Below, in pieces: positions 1 through 9,338 of a DNA stretch of 64,000 bases (position 1 is the stretch's first letter; each line of letters starts with the position of its first letter). A model generated the notes under the pieces. The model ran no database searches. It worked only from the letters and a program-made list of their open reading frames with translations, and was not told the origin of the DNA. Location of the stretch: the NCBI RefSeq assembly GCF_005404945.1, contig NZ_BJDG01000012.1:1-64000 (forward strand). Reading direction: 5' to 3'. This stretch comes from Lactiplantibacillus pingfangensis (lineage in GTDB: Bacteria > Bacillota > Bacilli > Lactobacillales > Lactobacillaceae). Position numbers and translations under genes: made by a program.

Positions 1-247
1 GTCGTTGATTAAAGTATAGGTCTCCATGGCCTATTTGTTTACTTTACTTGGTGTTGCACTTCAATTTTAAATCCGGGAAGCCGATTAGGTCACAAAATCT
101 TGGTTCTGCGTACTTGTATAAAGTTAGCAATAGGGAATATTATAGCGACATCAGAGCAGATTAACAGTTTTTCCAAATACGTATAATCGGTAAGTTGAAA
201 TAGTTAAAAATATTGCTGAAGCGAGGGTTAAATAATAAATTTCGGAG

Positions 248-433
248 TTGATAAAGAGCTCTACGCTCCATTTAAAAGGAAAAAGCCATGCTTTAATTGC
301 ATATGAGGAACATTTTCATTTTCCTTATCCGCTTAATTTTGTCAGCGATGATACGATTGAAGAAATCCATCATGCAATTGCCACTAATACTGAGTGGGGA
401 CCAGATACGCACGGTGGGGAAATAATCTATTAA
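248..433 (+). CDS. Hypothetical short ORF, possibly a gene remnant
   Basis: A 61-codon frame opening with TTG. The only purine-rich stretch, CGGAG, touches the start codon, so spacing for a ribosome binding site is poor. The peptide is hydrophilic, rich in His, Glu and Thr, has no membrane segment and ends in Ile-Ile-Tyr. I do not recognise a family. It could be the C-terminal remnant of a longer gene or a chance frame. The surrounding 1-247 region shows no other convincing gene. Confidence 0.25.
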   Translation: MIKSSTLHLKGKSHALIAYEEHFHFPYPLNFVSDDTIEEIHHAIATNTEWGPDTHGGEIIY

Positions 434-597
434 TAAAAGTGTCCGGGACGCTAGAAGGTTTATTATTTATACAAAGGTTCTTTCTAAAAAATTATCACTA
501 TTGATATTGTTAGCAGTCAATAATGGGTAAATTTGAAGGTGTTAGTTAGATTGAATCAGAGTATGCTCGATGCATTAATAAAGGTGTCTAGAGCATT

Positions 598-626
598 AAG
601 CACTCAGATTGAAAGTCTGAATGCTT
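598..626. repeat. Small inverted repeat in the leader region before the WxL gene
   Basis: AAGCACTCAGA and TCTGAATGCTT form an imperfect hairpin with a 7-base loop. No run of T follows, so it is a weak terminator candidate at best. The stretch 434-797 otherwise holds no gene, only the promoter of the WxL gene near its end. Confidence 0.4.
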
Positions 627-710
627 GTCTCATATGATAATTCTATTCAAATTAAATTACTAATATTAAAAATTAGAGTCGATTTTTTTCTCAGTATTTA
701 CCAGTTCCTC

Positions 711-739
711 TTTCAATCGTTTAACCAGTCAACTATAAT
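711..739 (+). promoter_or_regulatory. Sigma-A type promoter of the WxL protein gene
   Basis: TTTCAA (711-716), a 17-base spacer and a perfect TATAAT (734-739) lie about 58 bases ahead of the GTG start at 798. The position and spacing fit a housekeeping promoter; the -35 is only partly consensus. Confidence 0.5.
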
Positions 740-797
740 AATTAAATAGATAAATTATTGTGGTATTGGAGTAATACTGCTTAAGGGGACGATCAGG

Positions 798-2291
798 GTG
801 AAACACAGAAAAGTCTTTGACATAATTGTGAGTAGTTGCGTGATGGTGGCAATTTGGGGGAGTGCTCGTTTAAGCGCACACGCCGATAACACCATGACTG
901 ATGTGACGGCCACGTTGACGACTGATAATCGCCAAGTCGGGAAAAATGACTCATTAGGAACAATTATTTATCCAAAACTTGAAAAAGTTATGGCAAATAA
1001 CGTGGTTAATGGTCAAATAACTCGCCGAACGGATACATTTGAGGTGACCTACAGTGGACAGTTGGGGATTGGTTCAGCTTATGCGTTCAAGGCAGTTTAT
1101 TCTGCAGTTCTGAATCCGTCAACGATTAAAGCTGGTAGTCAAGATTTATTGGCGCAGCTAGGGGTGGCGTCCAACAGTACTAATACGCTGAATTTGGATG
1201 GGGTAACGGCTACCAGTGTGTTATCATCTTCAATTGGTAATGGGACGGGGTGGTATCTCGGTTTTAACGTCATGGAGCAGAATCAAGTCAATGGGAACCG
1301 GGTCGGAATTGCCCAAATGCCTACCCCGGTGCAATATCCGTTAACGCCGACAATTGACAATGATCCAATCAGTGATAGTTCAACAGTGATCACTGGGAAG
1401 GGAACCTTTGCTGGGGACACCGTTTCCAGTGATGCAAGCAGTGCCACGGCTAAGGTTGGTAAGGACTTAACGTATCAGCTGGCTGTTGGGACTGGGCTGA
1501 GTGGGAAGAGCAATGTCACCGTTACTGAGAATTCTGGTTCAACCTATGACACGCCCGGCACTGCGACAGCGACGGTTAAACCGGCGGCCGTCTTAACAAT
1601 TAGCAGCGTGACACCTAATGTTCAGTTAGTGCCGGATGATGTTGCGACGTTGACGACACAATCAGATAGTGATGTGATTAATTGGCTAGTGAAAGCAGCC
1701 GGTATCACGGCGATTGACGAAAATACGGGCACTAGCGATGACATTACTTTTTCAAGTGATGATACTGATTTAGGCACTAAGATTAACCAATTGGCTGCGG
1801 ATGGGACCCTAACTGTGCCAATCTATGCGACTAAAGCCGGGGTGAAATCGACTGCGGTCAATGTCACAATTAGTAAGAGTGTTGGTAGTTTAAGCTTTGG
1901 GTCGGTTTCAAAGAATGTCGCGTTCAAATCGACGGAAGTCCCAGTATCGGAAACGTTGATTCCAACCACCGATAATTGGGATGTGGCAATTGAAGATACC
2001 CGTGAAAATGGGTCGCCGTGGTCGGTTTATGCGACTGCTTCAAAGATGCAGTCAGCTGACCATGAGTTGGCCGGAAACGTGGTTTACGTGGATGGCACTG
2101 AGCAGACGGTGATGACTAATAATTCAGTCTTGATCAAGTCTGGTACGCGGCAGAATAACACGAGTACTAATCAGATTACTAGCGATTGGTCAGCAACCAA
2201 GGGGATTTTCTTGGATGCACAACCGGGAGTCTATGCTGATAGTTATCAAGGAACGGTCGATTGGTCACTACAAGATACTGCGACTAATTAA
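798..2291 (+). CDS. WxL-domain extracellular surface protein
   Basis: A 497-residue secreted protein. The GTG start follows AAGGGGAC. An N-terminal signal peptide (basic HRK, hydrophobic core, cleavage near SAHA about residue 29) is followed by a long Thr/Ser/Val/Asp-rich beta-sheet-type region and a C-terminal WxL domain: a WDVAIEDTRENGSPWSV segment with the first Trp-x-Val motif near residue 408 and the terminal WSLQDT motif near residue 489. In lactobacilli and enterococci WxL domains bind peptidoglycan non-covalently and usually occur in csc clusters with LPXTG and DUF916 partners. None of those partners lies next door, so this is an orphan copy. The gene has its own promoter and terminator. 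WxL assignment is secure; ligand and role are unknown. Confidence 0.88.
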   Translation: MKHRKVFDIIVSSCVMVAIWGSARLSAHADNTMTDVTATLTTDNRQVGKNDSLGTIIYPKLEKVMANNVVNGQITRRTDTFEVTYSGQLGIGSAYAFKAVYSAVLNPSTIKAGSQDLLAQLGVASNSTNTLNLDGVTATSVLSSSIGNGTGWYLGFNVMEQNQVNGNRVGIAQMPTPVQYPLTPTIDNDPISDSSTVITGKGTFAGDTVSSDASSATAKVGKDLTYQLAVGTGLSGKSNVTVTENSGSTYDTPGTATATVKPAAVLTISSVTPNVQLVPDDVATLTTQSDSDVINWLVKAAGITAIDENTGTSDDITFSSDDTDLGTKINQLAADGTLTVPIYATKAGVKSTAVNVTISKSVGSLSFGSVSKNVAFKSTEVPVSETLIPTTDNWDVAIEDTRENGSPWSVYATASKMQSADHELAGNVVYVDGTEQTVMTNNSVLIKSGTRQNNTSTNQITSDWSATKGIFLDAQPGVYADSYQGTVDWSLQDTATN

Positions 2292-2306
2292 TTAAATCAA
2301 AGCGTT

Positions 2307-2354
2307 AATGCGCTCCTGAACTAGTTGAGCAACTAGTTTAGGGGCGCATTTTTA
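2307..2354 (+). terminator. Rho-independent terminator after the WxL gene
   Basis: A long stem, AATGCGCTCCTGAACTAGTT against AACTAGTTTAGGGGCGCATT with a 4-base loop, is followed by T residues. It separates the plus-strand WxL gene from the convergent ABC permease gene. Confidence 0.85.
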
Positions 2355-2390
2355 AGTACTGGTTAAGCAGTTCATTAATTTTATTGGAAA

Positions 2391-3782
2391 TTATTTCTGG
2401 GTAACATTAAACCTGTTCTGAGAATAAATTTTATAACTATAACTATCATCCACAATTAGAATAAACAAGAATACTAAAGTTCCGGTAACTGCTGGCCACT
2501 CAAAAATTGACCACCAGCTGTCAAACATATAGGTATGCGTCTTGTCGGCTGCTTTTAAAATCGGTACGAATAGTAAGGCATTTCCAATCGTAGCTTGAAT
2601 AAAGACAATTAACCCATAAATTTCTGCCTCAATCCGTTTTTCAGTCATAAGATCTTTCAAAGAAAAGCCAATCAGCTGTAATTGACGAATGCTAGTCGTT
2701 CGCTCAGAACTCGAAATGATGGTTAGTGAAATCGTATTGGCTAGGATAATCAAAAATGGCGCCCCAAGAAAGAGTGAGAGGGTTCCGACAATTTCGGCTA
2801 GATTGCGCTTGCTGGCAACGTTTGCCAAGTCGAAAATCATATACATGAAAAACGATGCGATTAAGGAGAAGATGACAAGTGGGACTGCAACTGTTTTTAA
2901 GAAGTCTTTTTTGTCTAAGACGTTCCAATAAGCGGTTTTAAAAGTTTTGATGAGAGTCGTCGGAAAAACAAGGGTCAAAAGTTTGACTAACCCGGGCAAA
3001 ATGACCGTTTCAGCCGCATTGATTGTCATAATCATTAAGAAAATCAGTGCCAGCAGTGCTTGTGAATACGTCTCCACTAATGAATGACCGCCGAACAGGG
3101 CTGCTAGTCGCGTTGATCCTTGGAAAAAAAGCAGATAAACGTAAGCTAGGCACCCAACCACCATGACGCACCAAAGCCAGCCAAGGATGGAAAGGTTGCA
3201 GCTTCTTTTTTTGGTCAAGCGGTGTATTTTATGCCCATCAGAAAATACTTTTTTTGCATTGATGATGCCCGTAATGCCAATAAAAGCCCCCAGAATTAGG
3301 ACGGTTAAAGTCAGCGAGCTAAGCTGCAATTTCATCTTAATTGCGGGAAACTCACGCATTCCTGGGGTGGAGATCACCCAAGCATAGTAAATTCTAACAA
3401 TTGGCAAGGCCAAAAAGTAGCCTAAAAAGCCACCAATCATTCCCGACAAGCTCATTTGGCCGCCAATCAGCAGGGCTAGCTGGTTTGGATTTGCACCTAA
3501 GATCGCCCACAAGTTGTAATCAGTTTTGAATTTTGTAATTAAGAGCCTGGTGATGCCAGTTAAAATCAGCATTAGTGTGATTAGGCCGAAAATTGCGGGG
3601 GTTGCAAAAAAGGCGACTGGATTATAGTTGCCGTGGCCTAAATGAACACTAATTGTGGAAATGGCACCAATCATGGTGACGCCTAAAACAATGCCGGCGG
3701 CGATAAACACAACTAGCGCCCCAATCCAGGCTTGCCAAGTATAACGCAGTTGCAAAATGATTAGCTTAAACAATTGGCTCAT
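2391..3782 (-). CDS. FtsX/MacB-type ABC transporter permease
   Basis: A 463-residue integral membrane protein with FtsX-like architecture: a first transmembrane segment near residues 16-40, a block of segments around 60-170, then further segments to the C-terminus. Its ATG overlaps the stop of the upstream ATPase gene by 4 bases (ATGA), so the two are translationally coupled. Such pairs export lipids or peptides, or serve in antimicrobial peptide sensing and detoxification. There is no adjacent BceRS-type two-component system and no large extracellular domain of the BceB kind, so the substrate is open. Confidence 0.85.
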   Translation of the reverse strand: MSQLFKLIILQLRYTWQAWIGALVVFIAAGIVLGVTMIGAISTISVHLGHGNYNPVAFFATPAIFGLITLMLILTGITRLLITKFKTDYNLWAILGANPNQLALLIGGQMSLSGMIGGFLGYFLALPIVRIYYAWVISTPGMREFPAIKMKLQLSSLTLTVLILGAFIGITGIINAKKVFSDGHKIHRLTKKRSCNLSILGWLWCVMVVGCLAYVYLLFFQGSTRLAALFGGHSLVETYSQALLALIFLMIMTINAAETVILPGLVKLLTLVFPTTLIKTFKTAYWNVLDKKDFLKTVAVPLVIFSLIASFFMYMIFDLANVASKRNLAEIVGTLSLFLGAPFLIILANTISLTIISSSERTTSIRQLQLIGFSLKDLMTEKRIEAEIYGLIVFIQATIGNALLFVPILKAADKTHTYMFDSWWSIFEWPAVTGTLVFLFILIVDDSYSYKIYSQNRFNVTQK

Positions 3783-4501
3783 CCTCTCTCAATTTCAGCA
3801 AGAATTTCTGAAGCAGTGGGGTTAGTTAACCGCTTGATGAGCTGACCATCCCTCAAGACCAATGACCGGTCTGTCATGGCAGCCAGCTCAATATCATGTG
3901 TCACCATGATCACACAAGCGCCGTTATCGGCCAGCGTTCTTAAACAGTCAAAAATAATCTTTTTCGAATTGGCATCGACAGCGCCAGTTGGCTCATCCGC
4001 AAAAATTATTTTGGCATGCGTGACTAGTACCCGTGCGATTGCAACTTTTTGTTGCTCGCCACCGGACAAAGTCGTTACAAAGCTGTCCATGTCAGCTGTA
4101 AAATTCAACTTTTTCAATAATTGTTCGACACTGGCTCGGTTGACTTGCTTGCCAGCTAAACGGAGTGGCAACACGATATTTTCAAACACCGGCAATGCTG
4201 GCACAAGATTATACGATTGAAAAATGAAGCCGAGGGTCGTGCGTCGCATTTTAGCCGTTTGTGAGGGGGACAATTGGTATGGATCCATATCATCAATACT
4301 GATTGAGCCGTTAGTTGGTCTTAGGAGTCCCGATAAACATTTCAGCAAAGTCGATTTACCACTGCCTGATGGCCCGACAATGCTGATAAAGTCATTTGAA
4401 GCCGCAGAAAATGAAATGTTTTTTAGAATATGAATTGATTTGTGCTTGCCTAGACTAAAGTCCTTTGAGAGTTCCTGTACCGCGATTACTTTTTCAGTCA
4501 T
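3779..4501 (-). CDS. ABC transporter ATP-binding protein (LolD/MacB class)
   Basis: 240 residues counted from the ATG at 4501, which lies 9 bases after GGAGG; a TTG one codon earlier is the alternative. Walker A GPSGSGKST, Q-loop, signature LSGGEQQ, Walker B IIFADEPTGA and the switch His in MVTHD are all present, so it should be an active ATPase. It powers the FtsX-type permease encoded directly downstream. The order ATPase then permease with a 4-base overlap is typical of MacB-like exporters. Confidence 0.9.
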   Translation of the reverse strand: MTEKVIAVQELSKDFSLGKHKSIHILKNISFSAASNDFISIVGPSGSGKSTLLKCLSGLLRPTNGSISIDDMDPYQLSPSQTAKMRRTTLGFIFQSYNLVPALPVFENIVLPLRLAGKQVNRASVEQLLKKLNFTADMDSFVTTLSGGEQQKVAIARVLVTHAKIIFADEPTGAVDANSKKIIFDCLRTLADNGACVIMVTHDIELAAMTDRSLVLRDGQLIKRLTNPTASEILAEIERG

Positions 4502-5094
4502 CAATAGCTACCTCCGAATAGTTTAATCACAAAAGTTATTTGTATTTCAGCAATGATGCTAATTAATATTTTTTGAGTCGTTAATGTTATAATCATTTCC
4601 ACCTCAGCTTTCACTCTAAGTAGACTACTTGGCGAGCATGCTGACTAACAATTAATTTGATAATCACGGTTTATGCGGGGGATTTTTTTGTTGTATTACA
4701 TGTGTTAATAGATTTGATCAGGAGGCTGCCTTTCGTAAAAAAGTTGTAACAGGTGCCTAGTAACGGAAAACTAATCTTTGAAGCGTCAGCATATTGTCTA
4801 ATACAAACGACGGTAACTTGAACAGCGCAGGTTGCTGACATAATAGTTGTATTGGTCAAATATCTAGTATTAGCAGGCTCCTAATCTGGACTAATGATTG
4901 GCTTAAACTAAACCAAGTAGTGGCAATTTTTTTCTGCATAGTTCAGTTATTCCTGTTTGCGACAACTGAGGGTCACTAATTTAATCGGATTCCAACTTCG
5001 TGCAGCCCGTTTTAACAGCAATTATCAAATAAATTGTTGGCACTATCTGCCTGTACATGGTCTACTTAAGAGGAATACTGAGGAGGACATAACG
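4502..5094. other. Divergent intergenic region with no supported gene
   Basis: This gap separates the minus-strand ABC operon from the plus-strand XRE regulator. I see a good ribosome binding site at each end (GGAGG for each gene) but no gene: the open frames inside lack ribosome binding sites and protein-like composition. Promoters for both genes must lie here; candidate -10 boxes are AT-rich and not decisive. Confidence 0.5.
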
Positions 5095-5646
5095 ATGGCG
5101 GATACGATTGGACAGCGCATTAAACAACAACGTGAAAAAGTGGCTTTAACACAGGCACAAGTAGCGGAACGATTATATGTGACACAGCAGACGGTTGCAC
5201 GTTGGGAAAGTGACAAACATGTGCCACCCGTTAAAGCAATTCAAGACCTGTCCGAACTCTTTGGTGTTGAGACTGCCGCCTTTTTTGGTGACGATCGGAT
5301 TGTTGCGCATCAATTTAACTTATTGGCATTGATTGGTAGCGTCATTGTCAATGGCATATTCTTTGTAGTGGCACTGGTCGTGTTGGTGCCGCTACAACTC
5401 AGTTTACTAGGGCTAACTTTTGCTGGGGTAATTGCGCCGGTTGTCACAATTTGGCAAAGTCTCCAGCAAATTCAGCCGTTAACCCTTGGCAGACTGTTAG
5501 CCAGTCTAACCATGATGGCGGTGGCATTAATTGCTTTGCCGATAATTAAGCAGCTAAGTTGCTATGCTGGGCGGCTTTTACGGGCCTATTATCGTTATAA
5601 TTTGACGGCGATTGTTTATGAAGTGGTGCCGAGAACTCGTGATTGA
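5095..5646 (+). CDS. XRE-family regulator with C-terminal membrane segments
   Basis: 183 residues from the ATG at 5095, which follows GAGGAGG with ideal spacing. Residues 1-70 form a Cro/CI-type helix-turn-helix (RIKQQREK, TQAQVAERL, VTQQTVARWES). The C-terminal half has two to three hydrophobic segments. This layout, a DNA-binding head on a membrane anchor, is common in lactobacilli and suggests a regulator responding to a membrane signal. It stands alone between a divergent ABC operon and a downstream ABC/two-component operon, either of which could be its target. No target can be shown. Confidence 0.8.
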   Translation: MADTIGQRIKQQREKVALTQAQVAERLYVTQQTVARWESDKHVPPVKAIQDLSELFGVETAAFFGDDRIVAHQFNLLALIGSVIVNGIFFVVALVVLVPLQLSLLGLTFAGVIAPVVTIWQSLQQIQPLTLGRLLASLTMMAVALIALPIIKQLSCYAGRLLRAYYRYNLTAIVYEVVPRTRD

Positions 5647-5714
5647 TCAGGTTAAGGAAACTAATATTAGTTGACACTGGGGAAGCAAGCCTAAAAAATC
5701 ACCTAATTATCTGA

Positions 5715-5762
5715 AACACACCTGACAAGCTCGTCATTGAGTCTGTCGGGTGTGTTTGTTTT
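5715..5762 (+). terminator. Terminator after the XRE regulator
   Basis: ACACACCTGACA pairs with TGTCGGGTGTGT around a loop of about 18 bases and is followed by a T-rich tail (TTTGTTTT). Confidence 0.8.
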
Positions 5763-5849
5763 ATTGACGGTCACATTTCGTAAAAAGCTTTGTGGGGCTA
5801 AGCATTTTAATGAACAGGTCATCAACTCACAGTAATGCGTCTTAAAACA

Positions 5850-5879
5850 TGACATTTGTCACCTAAGAGTCATGACAAA
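5850..5879. promoter_or_regulatory. Candidate response-regulator operator
   Basis: TGACATTTGTCA (5850-5861) is a dyad and is followed by TCATGACAAA (5870-5879). The outer halves TTTGTCA and TGACAAA also form a 25-bp imperfect palindrome. The site lies about 30-60 bases upstream of a TATGCT -10 box and ahead of the ABC/histidine kinase/response regulator operon. NarL-type regulators often bind such repeated dyads near their own operon. Binding by the regulator at 8686 is inference. Confidence 0.45.
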
Positions 5880-5941
5880 ATCAACTACCGATGACGGACT
5901 AGGCTTGCTATGCTAAGACCAGTCAAAAGGAGATGACACTG

Positions 5942-6829
5942 ATGCAACCAATCATTCAAGCGAACCATGTCAGTTTTAGTTACGGCAAGCAGGCAGTCCT
6001 AAAAGATATTAGTCTCACGATTAATCCGGGTGAAATCATCGGCTTAATTGGTGAAAATGGTGCGGGTAAAACCACACTTTTAAATTTATTGTTGGGAATC
6101 CGTACGGTGAAAACGGGTGAATTGGCCCTCTTTAATCAGCAGCCTGGTGGTCCATTAGCAAAGCAAAAAATCGGCTCGATGTTACAAGGGGATTTACCGG
6201 TTCGGGGTGTCACGGTCGGGGAATTACTGACGATGGCGGCGACGCACTATGCGGCGGCACTGTCACCGACGAAGTTAATGACTGATTTGGCGTTAACGAA
6301 ACTGGCACAGCGGAAATTGACGACGTTATCTGGTGGTCAACTGCGACGGGTGACTTTCGCGTTGGCGCTAATTGGCAATCCTGACCTATTATTTTTGGAT
6401 GAACCAACCGTGGGGATGGATACGAACGCACAACAGCTCTTCTGGCAACGTGTCCAAGACTTGAAAACCCAAGGAAAAACCCTGATTATTACAAGTCACT
6501 ATTTACCTGAAATCGAAAAAATCGCTGATCGCATTTTACTATTACGTGCCGGTGAGTTCATGTTTCAAGGCACTTTTGCCGACTTACAACGTCAATATCA
6601 ACACGTTGAAATTAAGTTTCAAACGGCACTTGAACTTACGACATTTGAACAATTGGCTGGGGTGACGAAGGTGATGCAAGTTCATGATCTCGTCCAACTG
6701 ACTAGCACGGATGGTGACCAAACATTACAAGCCTTGGTCCCATATTTACCGCAGTTACATCAACTCACGCTCAATCGAGAATCATTGTCTGATATTTTTG
6801 TCCAGTTGACTAAGGAGGAAAAAGCATGA
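5942..6829 (+). CDS. ABC-2 type transporter ATP-binding protein
   Basis: 295 residues from the ATG at 5942; an ATG at 5933 directly abuts the AAGGAG and is less likely. Walker A GENGAGKTT, signature TLSGGQLRR, Walker B LLFLDEPTVGMD and the H-loop in ITSHY are intact. It is the first gene of a tight operon with a six-helix ABC-2 permease, a histidine kinase and a response regulator. This is the layout of the B. subtilis yvf and des type clusters, where the kinase senses the membrane or a lipid-active compound and the exporter responds. Confidence 0.9.
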   Translation: MQPIIQANHVSFSYGKQAVLKDISLTINPGEIIGLIGENGAGKTTLLNLLLGIRTVKTGELALFNQQPGGPLAKQKIGSMLQGDLPVRGVTVGELLTMAATHYAAALSPTKLMTDLALTKLAQRKLTTLSGGQLRRVTFALALIGNPDLLFLDEPTVGMDTNAQQLFWQRVQDLKTQGKTLIITSHYLPEIEKIADRILLLRAGEFMFQGTFADLQRQYQHVEIKFQTALELTTFEQLAGVTKVMQVHDLVQLTSTDGDQTLQALVPYLPQLHQLTLNRESLSDIFVQLTKEEKA

Positions 6830-7584
6830 AACCATTTTTAGCACAGTTGAGGTTTGATGGTCGGCGATTAATCTTACGTAACTTTTCATTTCAATTTTTC
6901 TCAATTCTAATGCCGGCCGGTTTTTACTTGTTGTTCACTAAAGTGATGGTTTCCGGATCGGTTTCAGCGAGCTTTAACGTCAACTATATGGCTAGCATGA
7001 TTGTGTACAGCGGGACGATCAATGCCTTATTCGGAATTGCGGCAATTTTAATGCGCGACCGTGAACAAGGGTTATTGCAGTGGTATCAACTCACGCCAAC
7101 TGGGGTGCAACCTTATTATTTATCCGTCGGCATTTGGAGTATGGTCATGAACGGCCTGGCGGTGGTCGTTTTAGGGGCACTGGCCGTTGGGGTGAACCAG
7201 GTGAGCTTGACGGTTGGTCAATGGCTAGCAATCGCTGGCATTGCCTTAATTGGTCAACTGCCAACACTGTTACTCGGGGTACTGATTTCATTTATCAATC
7301 GTGCCGAAACGTTAAGTGTCGTTAGTAACCTCATTACATTTCCCATGGCGATTCTCAGTGGGCTATGGTGGCCGATGTCGATGCTCCCAAATTGGGTTCA
7401 GCCGATTGGCAAATTAATGCCAACTTATTTTGTGAATAATTGGTTGGGCGCGGTGGCAACTCATGCTACACTTAAATCAACAACAGTAATTGGCGTGGGT
7501 GTTTGGGTTGCTTGCTTATTAGCGCTCGTGATTGGCGGCACCCGTCAGTTACTTAAACGGGGTGATGGGGTTGTCAAAGCCTAA
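6826..7584 (+). CDS. ABC-2 type transporter permease
   Basis: A 252-residue membrane protein with about six hydrophobic segments and the ABC-2 fold. The segment MAILSGLWWPMSMLPNWVQP resembles the conserved pre-TM5 Pro/Trp region of the family. Its ATG overlaps the ATPase stop by 4 bases. It should form a homodimer with two ATPase subunits. The substrate is unknown; the adjacent two-component system suggests a membrane-active compound. Confidence 0.88.
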   Translation: MKPFLAQLRFDGRRLILRNFSFQFFSILMPAGFYLLFTKVMVSGSVSASFNVNYMASMIVYSGTINALFGIAAILMRDREQGLLQWYQLTPTGVQPYYLSVGIWSMVMNGLAVVVLGALAVGVNQVSLTVGQWLAIAGIALIGQLPTLLLGVLISFINRAETLSVVSNLITFPMAILSGLWWPMSMLPNWVQPIGKLMPTYFVNNWLGAVATHATLKSTTVIGVGVWVACLLALVIGGTRQLLKRGDGVVKA

Positions 7585-8689
7585 GTGGTCGACCAGGGTT
7601 AAAAATCTTGAATGGACAAGTTACATTTGGCTGGGCTATTTGCCCTATTCTGTGGCAGTTTATTTTCCAGTTAAAACGAGCCAAGATTATTTTTGGCTGG
7701 GACTATTAGTCGTTTTCTTAGTGCTATATATTTTAGTTGTTGAGAAAGCGGCTTGGCGACCAGTCACAATCCCATTGGAGTTATTAGTGACTGGGCTGTT
7801 TTCAGTTTTTGGTGCTAATAATTATTTGATTATTTTTCCGGGTTGGCAAGTGGCCTTCATCTTGGCACAACGGCCCAAAAAATATTTTTATTGGTTTTTA
7901 ACGGGCTATTATGGCTTTATCTTGATTGGGATTATACAAGCTTATTCATCAGATCCGAGCCTTTTTGGCTGGCATAATGGTGAGATCATGGGCCTGATAT
8001 TCCCATTATTGTCGCCAATCTTGGCCTATACATTTTCTAGATCAGTGCTTCGTCAACGTCAATTGCGCCAGACAAATCGGCGATTACAAACGATGGTCCA
8101 GCGAGATGAACGTGACCGCATTGCTAGAGATTTACATGACAACTTAGGACAAAGTTTTTCGATGATTACGTTAAAGACGGAATTGGCTAAAAAGCTACTC
8201 GTCAAAGCGCCCGATAAGGTTGCTTCAGAACTCGATGATATTGAGCGGACGAGCCGTGAAAATTTACAACTGGTTCGTTCAATCGTGAATGATTTGCACC
8301 AGCAGTCAATCAGTGAAGTCCTATTTGAACAAAATCGTAATTTATTAGCGGCCAACGTTTGGTTAGGGACGACTGGCGAGAAACAAGCCATTCAGTGGCC
8401 AACAATGGTTCAAGGCATTTTTGCCGCCACGCTAGTCGAAGCTTTAAATAATGTGATTCGACATGCGCATGCGCACCAAGTTCAAGTGGACTTTACCGAA
8501 ACGCCCACTGCTTACCAAGTCGTTATTCAAGATGATGGCCGAGGGGGGCGCTTGGAACGCGTGGGTGCCAATGGTGTTGTTGGGATGCGAGCGCGATTAT
8601 TAGAAGCACAGGGGACGTTTAAAATTGAGCATCCCAGCCGTGGAACCCAGTTAAATTTAAGCTTACCTAAGGAGGCGGCACAGTCATGA
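7565..8689 (+). CDS. Sensor histidine kinase, HisKA_3 (DesK/LiaS-like)
   Basis: 374 residues from the ATG at 7565, inside the end of the permease gene and preceded by CGGGGTG. About five to six hydrophobic segments occupy residues 15-165. A short coiled coil precedes the dimerisation helix with the phospho-acceptor His191 in RDLHDNLGQS. The ATPase domain has the N box (EALNNVIRHA), the G1 box (DDGRGG) and the G2 box (GVVGMRAR). A kinase with only membrane segments and no extracellular domain fits intramembrane sensing as in DesK. It phosphorylates the regulator encoded by the overlapping next gene. Confidence 0.9.
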   Translation: MGLSKPKWSTRVKNLEWTSYIWLGYLPYSVAVYFPVKTSQDYFWLGLLVVFLVLYILVVEKAAWRPVTIPLELLVTGLFSVFGANNYLIIFPGWQVAFILAQRPKKYFYWFLTGYYGFILIGIIQAYSSDPSLFGWHNGEIMGLIFPLLSPILAYTFSRSVLRQRQLRQTNRRLQTMVQRDERDRIARDLHDNLGQSFSMITLKTELAKKLLVKAPDKVASELDDIERTSRENLQLVRSIVNDLHQQSISEVLFEQNRNLLAANVWLGTTGEKQAIQWPTMVQGIFAATLVEALNNVIRHAHAHQVQVDFTETPTAYQVVIQDDGRGGRLERVGANGVVGMRARLLEAQGTFKIEHPSRGTQLNLSLPKEAAQS

Positions 8690-9291
8690 TCACAATCTAT
8701 TTGGCGGAAGATCAAAGTATGCTAAATTCTGCCTTGACGCAGTTATTGGAATTGGAAGATGAGTTACACGTCGTTGGGGCTGCCGGCGATGGTCAAACGG
8801 CTTGGCAGGAGTTACAACAGTTACAGCCGCAAGTGGCAATTTTAGATATTGAAATGCCGGGCCTATCCGGTTTAGACGTGGCCGACCGTATTCAGGTGAG
8901 CGACCTCTCGACTAAAGTTATTATTTTGACCACCTTTGCGCAAAAGGCATACTTCGAACGCGCGGTTAAGGCCCAGGTTGCGGGATATTTGTTAAAGGAT
9001 AGCCCGAGTGATGATCTCATCGCGGCGATTCGCCAAGTGATGGCGGGCCAGACAATCTATGCGCCAGAACTGGTCGTGAATATGTTATCAGCCGATCAGA
9101 ACCCACTGACTGAGCGTGAACTTGCCGTTTTAAATGCGGCAGATCAAGGGTTGCCGACTAAAACGATTGCCACTGAGTTATATTTATCCGCTGGAACCGT
9201 GCGCAATTATTTGTCGGCAATTTTTAGTAAGTTGGGTGTACACAACCGGCTGGAAGCCATACGAGTGGCGAAACAGAATAAGTGGTTGTAG
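8686..9291 (+). CDS. NarL/FixJ-family response regulator
   Basis: 201 residues, with a 4-base overlap with the kinase gene. The receiver domain has acidic pocket residues Glu8/Asp9, phospho-acceptor Asp54 in ILDIEMPG and the conserved Lys near 105 in LLKD. A LuxR-type helix-turn-helix occupies residues 136-201 (LTERELAVL, TKTIATELYLSAGTVRNYL). It most likely acts on the dyads at 5850-5879 in front of its own operon. Confidence 0.93.
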   Translation: MITIYLAEDQSMLNSALTQLLELEDELHVVGAAGDGQTAWQELQQLQPQVAILDIEMPGLSGLDVADRIQVSDLSTKVIILTTFAQKAYFERAVKAQVAGYLLKDSPSDDLIAAIRQVMAGQTIYAPELVVNMLSADQNPLTERELAVLNAADQGLPTKTIATELYLSAGTVRNYLSAIFSKLGVHNRLEAIRVAKQNKWL

Positions 9292-9338
9292 TCTTGGTCG
9301 GTATGGTTAAAAAAATACGCTTATTAGGAGCGAATCCG

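Noticed and set aside
4671-4859. Minus-strand 62-codon ORF between the ABC operon and the XRE regulator
   Set aside because: No ribosome binding site, mixed composition with scattered Cys, no resemblance to a protein family.
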